From contig OX638316.1 of assembly GCA_951812525.1 (NCBI GenBank), positions 3,714,506 through 3,778,505 on the forward strand: a stretch of 64,000 nt of DNA. Direction: 5' to 3'. The position numbers and the translations under genes are program-made. The notes below the pieces were generated by a model. It was not told the origin of the DNA, ran no database searches, and saw only the letters and a program-made list of their open reading frames with translations. Shown here piece after piece: positions 17,486 through 25,219 of the stretch. Within the stretch, counting starts at the first letter, position 1; every line of letters starts with the position of its first letter. This DNA comes from an uncultured Poribacteria bacterium (GTDB lineage: Bacteria; Poribacteria; WGA-4E; WGA-3G).

Positions 17486-18241
17486 ATGAATAAAGAAAAA
17501 TTACGAGCCATTATTGAAGGGAACGCGTTTACGGCAGTAATCCAGTTCCTCATTCTCTCCTCCGCTGTTGTCTTCGTCCTTGAATCTGATAGAGCTGTGT
17601 GGGGGTTAGAGGTATACGCAACGCATTTTATTATTCTCGACTGGGTGTTTTTCGTTCTATTTTCGGCAGAATATATTCTGCGGGTCTACATTGAACCCAG
17701 AAAACGCGATTTCATTTTCAGCTTCTACGGCATAATTGACCTGCTCGCTATTTTACCGTCTCTGTTCCTACTACCGGGTTTTCGTGTCCTCCGAATACTT
17801 CGGTTCTTACGAGTTTTCAGAATCTTCAAGGCGACACGTTTTATTCTTGCGGTCGATCGGCTCTCAGAGGCACTCCGTGGCATCCAACAAGAACTTTTAG
17901 CACTCGTCATTTTATCCTTGATGCTCGTCTACCTTGCAGCTTGTGGGATTCACTACTTTGAAAGAGACGTGCAACCTGAAGCGTTCGGCTCTATCATCGA
18001 TTCGATGTGGTGGGCTGTCGTGACATTGACAACAGTCGGTTACGGAGATGTCTATCCGGAGACAGGAGGCGGAAAGGTTTTCACTGCCCTTGTCACCTTG
18101 ATTGGCGTAGGGCTTATCGCGATTCCGTCAGGATTGTTAGCCTCAGCTTTGACGGAAGCGCGGGTAGAACGTCAAAGAGAAGAAGTTGAAGATGAACAAA
18201 AAAGTCAATCTACAGAGGACAACAACGCAAATAGTAGATGA
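17486..18241 (+). CDS. Voltage-gated potassium channel-like protein (six-helix, Kch/KvAP type)
   Basis: A tetrameric cation channel of about 251 residues. A voltage-sensor domain of four helices includes an S4 with regularly spaced arginines (FRVLRILRFLRVFRIFKATRF split by hydrophobics). It is followed by S5, a pore helix and the selectivity filter TLTTVGYGDVYP diagnostic of K+ channels, then S6 and a short charged coiled tail. The ATG at 17486 is chosen because GGAAGAG lies about 9 bases upstream; an in-frame TTG at 17468 would add 6 residues. Its TGA overlaps the start of pstB1 (ATGA), so it is cotranslated with phosphate-transport genes. That is an unusual place for a K+ channel. Confidence 0.92.
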   Translation: MNKEKLRAIIEGNAFTAVIQFLILSSAVVFVLESDRAVWGLEVYATHFIILDWVFFVLFSAEYILRVYIEPRKRDFIFSFYGIIDLLAILPSLFLLPGFRVLRILRFLRVFRIFKATRFILAVDRLSEALRGIQQELLALVILSLMLVYLAACGIHYFERDVQPEAFGSIIDSMWWAVVTLTTVGYGDVYPETGGGKVFTALVTLIGVGLIAIPSGLLASALTEARVERQREEVEDEQKSQSTEDNNANSR

Positions 18242-19032
18242 AAAATATGCACACAAACGGCAATAACGGTTCACAAACCACACCTATAATTGAAATCAGC
18301 GACCTGAAAGTGCATTACGGAGATAAATCCGCGCTGAACGGAATCTCTTTTGATGTCTATAAGAACGAAATTCTCGGCATCATTGGTCCCGCACAATCCG
18401 GTAAAACCACGCTCTTGAAGGTTATCAATAGAACGCTTGAATTCACATCGCAGACATCTATTGAAGGGTCTGTAAAACTTGATGGCGTAGACATCAGCAC
18501 AATTGGCGATGTCTATGGATTGCGCCGTCGCATCGGTATGGTCCTGCCATTGCCCGTGGGATTACCGCTCTCCATATACGACAATGTTGCTTTCGCACCT
18601 CGGACAGCCGGCGTCCGGGCAAAATCGGAATTGAATGAAATCGTTGAGCGATGTCTACAGCAAGCAGCGCTCTGGGATGAAGTAAAAGACAGACTTGATA
18701 CGCTCGGTACGAAACTCTCAGGCGGACAACAACAGCGCCTGACAATCGCACGCGCACTTTCACATCAGCCAGAGATTCTCTGCCTTGACGAGTTTTCTAT
18801 TGCTGTTGATCCCGTTACAACAATGCGTATCGAAGACGTCCTGGATACTTTACGCACAGAAATGACCATTCTTCTCGTCACCAATCTTGTTCAACAAGCA
18901 AAACGATTAGCAGACCGCACCGCTTTTATGCTCAACGGAGATCTCGTTGAGATTGATACAACGGATGTAATTTTCTCCGACAATCCAGCAAATCAAGCCA
19001 CTTACGACTACGTCAACGGAAACTTCGGTTAA
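18238..19032 (+). CDS. pstB: PstB-like ATPase 1: signature intact, Q-loop and H-loop lost
   Basis: A 264-residue PstB paralogue. Walker A is GPAQSGKTT, the signature LSGGQQQR is canonical and Walker B is ILCLDEFS. The Q-loop glutamine of PstB (GMVFQ) is replaced (GMVLPLP), and the H-loop histidine is asparagine (VTNLVQQAKRLAD). ABC logic says this subunit can supply a good signature to a partner but is unlikely to hydrolyse ATP well at its own Walker site. Overlaps the K+ channel gene by 4 bases. The Asn/Gly-rich first 15 residues are an addition to the usual PstB start. Confidence 0.88.
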   Translation: MKNMHTNGNNGSQTTPIIEISDLKVHYGDKSALNGISFDVYKNEILGIIGPAQSGKTTLLKVINRTLEFTSQTSIEGSVKLDGVDISTIGDVYGLRRRIGMVLPLPVGLPLSIYDNVAFAPRTAGVRAKSELNEIVERCLQQAALWDEVKDRLDTLGTKLSGGQQQRLTIARALSHQPEILCLDEFSIAVDPVTTMRIEDVLDTLRTEMTILLVTNLVQQAKRLADRTAFMLNGDLVEIDTTDVIFSDNPANQATYDYVNGNFG

Positions 19033-19084
19033 ATCAATTGCAGCGCATTATTGGGATTCCATCGTCACGATGTGAAGGAGCACT

Positions 19085-19888
19085 TTGGCAATTAATTGCA
19101 ATATGGACTCACAAACTACACCCTTAAATTATAGTATTGAAACCGAAAATCTCAACCTTTGGTACGGCGATTTTCAAGCACTCATTGATGTCAATGTGAA
19201 AATACCCGATGGTCAGATAACTTCGCTTATCGGTCCGTCCGGGTGTGGAAAATCAACGCTACTGCGGTGTTTTAATCGCGTCAACGAACGTTACGGCAAT
19301 GTCACGACAGAGGGGAAGATTGAAGTCCTCGGAAAAAACATCTACGATTCGGACGTCTCTTTACCCGAACTCAGGAAGACTGTCGGCATGGTGTTTCAAC
19401 GACCGAACCCGTTACCGATTTCTGTTTATGAGAACATCTTATTCGGTTTGCGCATTCATTCGCCAGTCGGTCATCTAACGCGGGCGGAATCAGACCAGAT
19501 TGTTGAAGAGGCACTTACCTCTGTTTTCCTGTGGGACGATCTAAAGGATAGGTTAAAAGTCCGCGCAACATCACTGCAGCTTGAACAGCAACAGAAACTC
19601 TGTATCGCACGCCTATTGCCACTTAAACCTCGGGTTATCCTTATGGACGAGCCGTGTTCTGCATTGGATGCTAAAGGAACACTTGCTGTTGAAGAACTCA
19701 TGGAAGTACTGGCGGGAAAGTATACATTCTTGATTGTGACACATAACATGGCACAGGCGCGGCGGGTTAGCAAAGAGTGTATTTTCATGTTCCTTGGAGA
19801 ACTTATTGAACATAGAGAAACACAAGCACTTTTTCAAACACCACAGCATCCGAAAACCGCAGATTATGTCCAGATGCGGTACGGATAA
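19085..19888 (+). CDS. pstB: PstB-like ATPase 2: Walker/Q/H motifs intact, signature lost
   Basis: A 267-residue PstB paralogue, closest of the three to canonical PstB. It has Walker A GPSGCGKST, Q-loop GMVFQRPNPLP, Walker B VILMDEPCSALD and H-loop VTHNMAQARRVS, all intact. The signature, normally LSGGQQQR, reads LQLEQQQK and has lost the serine and both glycines that contact ATP. It is therefore the exact complement of ATPase 1. AAGGAG at 19075-19080 sits 4 bases before a TTG at 19085; an ATG at 19103 is the alternative start. Confidence 0.88.
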   Translation: MAINCNMDSQTTPLNYSIETENLNLWYGDFQALIDVNVKIPDGQITSLIGPSGCGKSTLLRCFNRVNERYGNVTTEGKIEVLGKNIYDSDVSLPELRKTVGMVFQRPNPLPISVYENILFGLRIHSPVGHLTRAESDQIVEEALTSVFLWDDLKDRLKVRATSLQLEQQQKLCIARLLPLKPRVILMDEPCSALDAKGTLAVEELMEVLAGKYTFLIVTHNMAQARRVSKECIFMFLGELIEHRETQALFQTPQHPKTADYVQMRYG

Positions 19889-20029
19889 GAAAAAGCCCAA
19901 GTCCGTCTGATAAGGGTTGTTGTAGGAGGGATCTCCGAATCCCGACTCTTAAAGTCCCCCTGATAAGGGGATTTAGGGGGTTTCTTCCAAGGCTAAACAA
20001 TTATGTGAGCGTAAAAAAGCTGTCACCCT
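19889..20029. repeat. Repeat-rich gap inside the pst locus
   Basis: The gap between pstB2 and the third permease holds a GTAGGAGGGAT...ATCCCGAC palindrome (19922-19946) and an AAGTCCCCCTGATAAGGGG-type element (about 19952-19980) with partial copies just before it. A related AAAGTCCACCTGATAAGGG sequence occurs near 53130. No gene; the insertions may separate two transcription units. Confidence 0.55.
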
Positions 20030-20869
20030 ATGAATTCCTTAATGACGCATCCCAATCCAAGACAAAAATTCGTTTTGCAGGGCATTGCTCTCGTTATTCT
20101 CGGAGCGGTGTTCTTCCCGGTATGGAATGTGCTCAAAAAAACACACGTCTCTGATGTTCCAATATCGTCAGTCGCACGCGTGCCAGACCCTTTATCGAAT
20201 CTGTTCAATGATCTCTATTTTTTCCTGTCGATCAGTTTTCTGGCAATTCTGCTTGGTGTGACATGTGCCTTTTATTTACAAGAATGGCTTCCAGAAACAA
20301 ATTGGGTGCGGCGTTTGGTCGAGAACCAAGTCAGCATTTTAAGTGGTATCCCTTCGCTTTTGTATGGGCTATTGGCTGTCTTGATTTTCTTGCCCTATAG
20401 TGGTGTTATTCAAAAAATTGAAACTGTTTCGTCTGATGGAAATGTGGGTGCTGCCTCATTGAAGGCGACGGTTTTTCAAGGGGATACGACGCTATTTTAT
20501 GCCATGCTGTTGACCTTTGTTATATTAGTGATGCCGAGGGTAATTAAAACAACCCAAGCGGCACTCCGATCGGTACCAATGCCTATTCGTGAGTCGGCTT
20601 ACGCACTCGGTGCAAGCCGCTCACAAGTACTAATGAAACATGTTGTCCCAATCGCGTTTCCATTGATACTTGCTGGGGGATGCCGTGCTATGTCTTGTGC
20701 GTTTGCAACAGCAGCACTGTTTATCGGTGTTTGTATTTGGAGCCATGCCCCCCAATCTGGACAGATGACCGGCGGGTTTGTGCTATTTTTAGGCGGATCG
20801 CTGATATTAAGCATTCTCTCAAGTTTTCTTATTGAGAGATATTCGCCTGTTCCTACCCGGAACACTTGA
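20030..20869 (+). CDS. Third PstC/PstA-like permease
   Basis: A 279-residue permease of the phosphate-transporter type with about six hydrophobic segments. The EAA loop VPMPIRESAYALGASRSQVLMKH is close to PstA/PstC. ENQVSILSGIPSLLYGLLAVLIF matches the region before it. The G-E-T motif after the EAA loop of real PstA (AAGETAP) is replaced by CRAMSCAFATAA, so the substrate path may differ. No clear ribosome site precedes the ATG at 20030. It sits between the second and third ATPase genes and may form a separate module with ATPase 3. Confidence 0.82.
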   Translation: MNSLMTHPNPRQKFVLQGIALVILGAVFFPVWNVLKKTHVSDVPISSVARVPDPLSNLFNDLYFFLSISFLAILLGVTCAFYLQEWLPETNWVRRLVENQVSILSGIPSLLYGLLAVLIFLPYSGVIQKIETVSSDGNVGAASLKATVFQGDTTLFYAMLLTFVILVMPRVIKTTQAALRSVPMPIRESAYALGASRSQVLMKHVVPIAFPLILAGGCRAMSCAFATAALFIGVCIWSHAPQSGQMTGGFVLFLGGSLILSILSSFLIERYSPVPTRNT

Positions 20870-20942
20870 TCTTTAGGTTTCACGCGAGTTCCTAAGTCGG
20901 CGTATAATCTATACATGGAGCGCGAATTTCGAGCCTCTCGCG

Positions 20943-21719
20943 ATGTCGATCATGAAGACTACAGAAAAGCAACCCATTCTGGGTATTCACAATCTAAACG
21001 TCTGGTATGGCGATCGGCAGATTCTCAGATCCCTCTCTTTTGGGGTAGAGCAAAGGCGGGTGACTGCGTTCATCGGACCTGCTAATTCCGGCAAGAGTAC
21101 ACTTGTCCGGTGTCTCAATCGATTAAATGATTTTACCCCGAATTTCACGTTCACCGGTGAAGTGTTTTTTAAGGGGAATTCTCTGTATGCTACCAAAGAT
21201 GCCGATACTGTTCGGAAACAGATAGGAATGGTATTCCGAAAACCTACCCTCTTCCGAGGCTCTATCCACGAAAATGTCGCTTATGGTGCTCAAATTTCGG
21301 GCGTAACTCAATCCGCAGCGTTAAATGCCAGCGTTGAGAGAAATCTCCTAAGAACCGGACTCTGGGATCTGGTTAAGGACATTTTGGACGACACACCAGA
21401 GCAATTGCCCACTGGACAGCAGCAGCTCCTCTGTGTCGCACGCGCCTTAGCAGTTGAGCCAGAAGTTTTAATATTCGATGAGCCTTGTGGAGAACTTGAT
21501 CCAATAGAGACGGTTAAAATTGAGACACTCGTGCGGGAGTTGACAGACGACTGCACCGTCATTTTCGCCACGAATAAAAGGAGACAAGCTGCTCGCGTCT
21601 CCGATGTCGCAGGCTTCCTCTACGGTGGCGAATTGATCGAATTTGGTGCAACGGAGAAGATTTTTACAAACCCTGAGGATAACAGGACGGAACAGTATGT
21701 AACAGGCAGATTGGGGTAA
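20943..21719 (+). CDS. pstB: PstB-like ATPase 3, degenerate at several catalytic motifs
   Basis: A 258-residue PstB paralogue. Walker A is GPANSGKST and Walker B is VLIFDEPCGELDP. The Q-loop is GMVFRKP (Gln to Arg), the signature is LPTGQQQL (partly lost) and the H-loop is FATNKRRQAARVSD (His to Asn). The end YVTGRLG is the usual PstB terminus, so it is full length rather than truncated. It probably binds ATP but should be weak or inactive as a hydrolase unless paired. An ATG at 20952 is an alternative start. phoU follows after 17 bases. Confidence 0.86.
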   Translation: MSIMKTTEKQPILGIHNLNVWYGDRQILRSLSFGVEQRRVTAFIGPANSGKSTLVRCLNRLNDFTPNFTFTGEVFFKGNSLYATKDADTVRKQIGMVFRKPTLFRGSIHENVAYGAQISGVTQSAALNASVERNLLRTGLWDLVKDILDDTPEQLPTGQQQLLCVARALAVEPEVLIFDEPCGELDPIETVKIETLVRELTDDCTVIFATNKRRQAARVSDVAGFLYGGELIEFGATEKIFTNPEDNRTEQYVTGRLG

Positions 21720-21736
21720 AACCACGGAGGGTAGCC

Positions 21737-22378
21737 ATGTTAGCAAACGAAATCAAAGACCTTCAGCACGAACTCTTGGAAATGTCAGGACTTGCTGAGC
21801 AGATGCTCCGCCAAGCCATAGAATCCGTTTTAACGCGAGACGAAGCCTTAGCACAGATTGTAATCGCTGCCGATGATAAAATTGACCGTTATGAAAATGA
21901 GATTGAATCGTCGTGCATCCAACTGATCGCACTCCACCAACCTGTGGCTTCTGAGCTACGCTTTCTAACAATGGTGTTGAAGATTAGCCATGATGTCGAG
22001 CGTCTCGCAGACAAAAGTGTCGCTATTGCGAAACGCAGCCTTGAACTCTTGAAATACCCACCTGTTAAACCCTTCGTTGACCTACCGTATGTCGCACAAC
22101 TCATTCAGACAATGGTAAAGGATGTCCTGGATGCTTTCGTCAATCGCAATGCCGAACTCGCTTTAGAAATCCGAGAACGGGACAGCGAAGTTGATGAAGT
22201 CTATGAAAAGATGCTTCGTGAACTGCTCACCGTTCTAACCGAGCATCCGGCACTCATCACACCGGGGATTAGTATTCTACTCCTCTTCCGTCATCTCGAA
22301 CGGATAGGCGACCTCGCTGCAAGTATCGGTGAAGAGGTATACTATCTCGTCAAAGGCGACGTCATCCGACACTCTTAG
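21737..22378 (+). CDS. phoU: Phosphate signalling and transport regulator PhoU
   Basis: A 213-residue PhoU made of two three-helix repeats, each with the E/D-rich metal-binding pattern (DKIDRYENEIE at about 49-59 and ERDSEVDEVYEKM in the second half). RFLTMVLKISHDVERLADKSVAIAKRS and LLLFRHLERIGDLAASIGEEVYYLV are the family helices. PhoU represses phosphate-regulon signalling and restrains Pst uptake. The start is clear: GGAGGGTAGCC directly before ATG. Last gene of the pst locus. Confidence 0.95.
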   Translation: MLANEIKDLQHELLEMSGLAEQMLRQAIESVLTRDEALAQIVIAADDKIDRYENEIESSCIQLIALHQPVASELRFLTMVLKISHDVERLADKSVAIAKRSLELLKYPPVKPFVDLPYVAQLIQTMVKDVLDAFVNRNAELALEIRERDSEVDEVYEKMLRELLTVLTEHPALITPGISILLLFRHLERIGDLAASIGEEVYYLVKGDVIRHS

Positions 22379-22408
22379 ACGCTTACCACAACTTTATCGG
22401 TGCTCGCT

Positions 22409-22429
22409 GGCGAGGTATCCAACCTCGCC
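22409..22429. repeat. GCGAGGT palindrome between convergent genes
   Basis: GGCGAGGT and ACCTCGCC arms around ATCCA, a member of the commonest palindrome family in the window. It lies between the convergent phoU and mscS-pseudogene ends and could act as a bidirectional hairpin, but has no T-run. Further copies lie at 41512-41533, 41556-41576, 42716-42736, 50048-50067 and 56993-57013. Confidence 0.7.
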
Positions 22430-22606
22430 AACCCACCGACTCTTGCCAATTGCCAATCGCTATCCAAAATTTGTGTAATTCCTGTAATCTGCGATTCAGA
22501 CAATAAGCCTTATCCTTTCCTCAACCCAAAGATTCCAGATCGTTATCTAACATCGTTGGGGTCTACAATACTTTTTATCGAACTCATGTTAACATATAAC
22601 CCCCAA

Positions 22607-23378
22607 CTACTCATCAGCTGTTGGATCAAAATGGACATCCAGTTGTGGGAATGCGATTGTGATGTTATGTTCTTTAAATTTGTGCCAGATTATGAAATGA
22701 AGATCACTCGCAACATCGAAACGCTGAAAAGAGTCTGGGATCCACGCCAACAGCTCAAAATCTAAGGATGAATTCCCAAAAGCAGTAAAGCGAACAAAAG
22801 GTGCTGTAATGTTGCTGATATTCGGAATGGGTTCTTTAATCACGCCAAGATGTTCATCTGCGGCATCAAGTAGCACTCGCTTGACAAGATCCACGTCTGA
22901 ACTGTAGGACACCCCTACCTTAATATGGAGACGGAACAGATTGTTCGCGTGTGTTAGGTTGTGAACGGATTCGCTAATCAATTGAGAATTTGGGACAATA
23001 AGCTCCTTCTCATCCAGTGAAACAATGACTGTTGATCGAAGATTAATGCTACTCACTCTACCAAATATATTGACATCCATGATCTCCACGAGATCCCCAA
23101 TTTTGATAGGGCGTTCAAAGATGAGAATAAACCCCGAAAGTACCACCAACGATTATAATAATAAGAAACAAGAGAGCCAGCAATCGATTCGCGAGGCTCT
23201 GCGACATTTTGAGACGGATAAACAAGCGACGGAACCATCGGCGTAAAAATCCTGCAAGTAGCAATGAGGTAGCTAAAATTGCGACTAATTTTACAATTTG
23301 AAGGACGGTTACGGGTTCGTCCAGAGTGATAGCTGGTGTTCCAAGGAAATTACGCAGCTGTTGAATTAATTCATCCAT
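22607..23378 (-). pseudogene. MscS-family mechanosensitive channel pseudogene (internal deletion with frameshift)
   Basis: Compared with the intact 390-residue paralogue at 34989-36161, this copy keeps residues 1-80 (MDELIQQL... to IIIIVGGT) and about 215-390 (SGFILIFERPIKIGD to the end). It lacks about 134 residues between them, including most membrane helices and the pore region. The two parts are in different frames and meet near 23135-23150. Both remaining parts are nearly identical to the paralogue, so the decay is recent. The start at 23378 matches the paralogue's start. Confidence 0.9.
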
Positions 23379-23391
23379 TTTTCTATCCTGT

Positions 23392-24291
23392 CTATGTTGA
23401 ATGTTCGCGAAATTGCTGGGTACGTATATATTGTGGCGGTGGCGATTGTTCACCTTGTGGTGTTAACAGTGCTTCCCTTTTTATGTAGGCGAATGCAATA
23501 CTATCTTCACGCGCAAGTGCCTCGGAAACCCGCTCAACGATCAATGTTGAAGTACTTTGTCGTCTTACAGCAATCACACGATACCTCAACTTAGCAACCA
23601 CACCTGATGGGATAAACTCAAATCGCACATAAGGAGATTCACCCGTTTCAGCGCATATATCTGCTGTGATTTCTGCCGCCTGTTCACACATAATCTTTTC
23701 TGCTCGCCTGATATCCGAGTGATATGTCAACCGAATGATCACCTCATCAAGGATGTATTTCTCGTCGAGGGTATAATTAATCACCGTCCACGTAAAAAGA
23801 TGTTGGTTGGGAATCATGACACTACGTCCCGATTTCTCTTCTCCGCTAATAGTGCCACCCACTTGATCCAGCTGCGTGTGCATAATTGTAATATTCTCCA
23901 CATCGCCAATAGTGCCACCCAAGATGACCCGATCCCCAATGTGATAAGGTCGCTTAAGGATAATCAATAGCCATGCTGCTATATTCATGATTGGGTTTCG
24001 GATGCCCCACCCCACGAGGGTCACAATAAAAGTTATCGACAGTCCTAATAAACCTAAGACGTCTGAAAACAGAAAAATTACGAGCCCACCCATCGAAAAC
24101 ATAAACGCGTATCGCCATATAAAAAAGAATCGGTTGGCATTCTCTGGTTTATAGGCGCGTGCTTCTGTAAATTTTCGTATCTGCGAGGTCAGACGGAAAT
24201 AAATAACAACGGCACCAAAAACAATTAATCCCATCCAGATCACAGAAATATATTTGAAATTCAGAATCGCGTTCCAGATTTCTAAGAACAT
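23392..24291 (-). CDS. MscS family mechanosensitive ion channel (small type)
   Basis: A 299-residue channel of the MscS family with hydrophobic helices at about 13-33, 60-80 and 85-115. The beta-domain shows LKRPYHIGDRVILGGTIGDVENI followed by an alpha/beta C-terminal domain. The family opens under membrane tension to release solutes in hypo-osmotic shock. It is a close paralogue of the next gene upstream. Only 2 bases separate it from that gene, whose last codons supply its GAGG ribosome site. Confidence 0.9.
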   Translation of the reverse strand: MFLEIWNAILNFKYISVIWMGLIVFGAVVIYFRLTSQIRKFTEARAYKPENANRFFFIWRYAFMFSMGGLVIFLFSDVLGLLGLSITFIVTLVGWGIRNPIMNIAAWLLIILKRPYHIGDRVILGGTIGDVENITIMHTQLDQVGGTISGEEKSGRSVMIPNQHLFTWTVINYTLDEKYILDEVIIRLTYHSDIRRAEKIMCEQAAEITADICAETGESPYVRFEFIPSGVVAKLRYRVIAVRRQSTSTLIVERVSEALAREDSIAFAYIKREALLTPQGEQSPPPQYIRTQQFREHST

Positions 24292-24293
24292 AA

Positions 24294-25190
24294 TTAATCC
24301 TCACGGGAATCCTCTGATAAGACAGGTTGATCTTTCCACGAGTAGATAACTTCCGAATGGGCGTAACAGAACTCAACTGTATTACTCTTAGCGAATTCGT
24401 GGAAGATAATTTTCACTATCTCGCTCAAGCTTTTCGCACGATCCACCGGGCGCGTTTTGTAGCGCAAGCGCATCATGACACCCGCATCAAACAGTTCCGC
24501 ACGGATAAACGGTTCTTCTTTAGTCTCTTGGATAACATCAGCCGTAACCGCTTGTGCCGCACTAACCAAAATCCGCTCCGCTTCCGACCAATCCGATTCA
24601 AAGGTAATCCGAACAGGCACTTCAACTAAAATATGCTCTTCCTCTAAGGTATAGTTGGTAATTGTTTGCGCAAATAGAATCGCATTTGGGATGAGAATCC
24701 CACGACCCGAACGCTCCTCACTCGACACGGTGCCACCGACTTGGTTGAGGATAACGTGCGTTAGGGTAATGTCCATGACATCACCTGTAATGCCAGCGAT
24801 GATGACGCGATCCCCAATTTTGAAGGGACGCTTCAGAATCAGCATCAACCACGCCGCAATACCCGTCACGGGTGCCTGCAACGACCAGCCCAAGACCATG
24901 CCGAGAAATCCTGCCGATATACCGAGTGTTTTCAGTGATCCACTCAGACTAATAATGGCAAAGATGGCAATAATAGCCGTCCAGATATACCTCCAGACCG
25001 CCATGAAATTTTGGGCATTCGTCTCTACTTGGGCACGTTGGTAAACATACCTTTTAACAAAATAGCCTGAAATTGACTTCACAATAAGTAAAGTTACAAT
25101 TGTGATAGCACTTAAAAGAATTCCTTTAAACGGTGAATTGATAATGGCGTTTATGACCGATTCTAAATTTTCTATGAATTCCAAAAACAT
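24294..25190 (-). CDS. MscS family mechanosensitive ion channel (small type), paralogue
   Basis: A 298-residue MscS-family protein with the same layout as its neighbour: helices at about 22-45, 70-90 and 93-120, then LKRPFKIGDRVIIAGITGDVMDI and the variant segment NQVGGTVSSEERSGRGILIPN shared by both copies. The pair is cotranscribed with the transporter gene upstream (29-base gap). GAGG before the ATG serves as ribosome site. Confidence 0.9.
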   Translation of the reverse strand: MFLEFIENLESVINAIINSPFKGILLSAITIVTLLIVKSISGYFVKRYVYQRAQVETNAQNFMAVWRYIWTAIIAIFAIISLSGSLKTLGISAGFLGMVLGWSLQAPVTGIAAWLMLILKRPFKIGDRVIIAGITGDVMDITLTHVILNQVGGTVSSEERSGRGILIPNAILFAQTITNYTLEEEHILVEVPVRITFESDWSEAERILVSAAQAVTADVIQETKEEPFIRAELFDAGVMMRLRYKTRPVDRAKSLSEIVKIIFHEFAKSNTVEFCYAHSEVIYSWKDQPVLSEDSRED

Positions 25191-25219
25191 TTCTATAACC
25201 TCTATTTTGTAGTAGAAGG

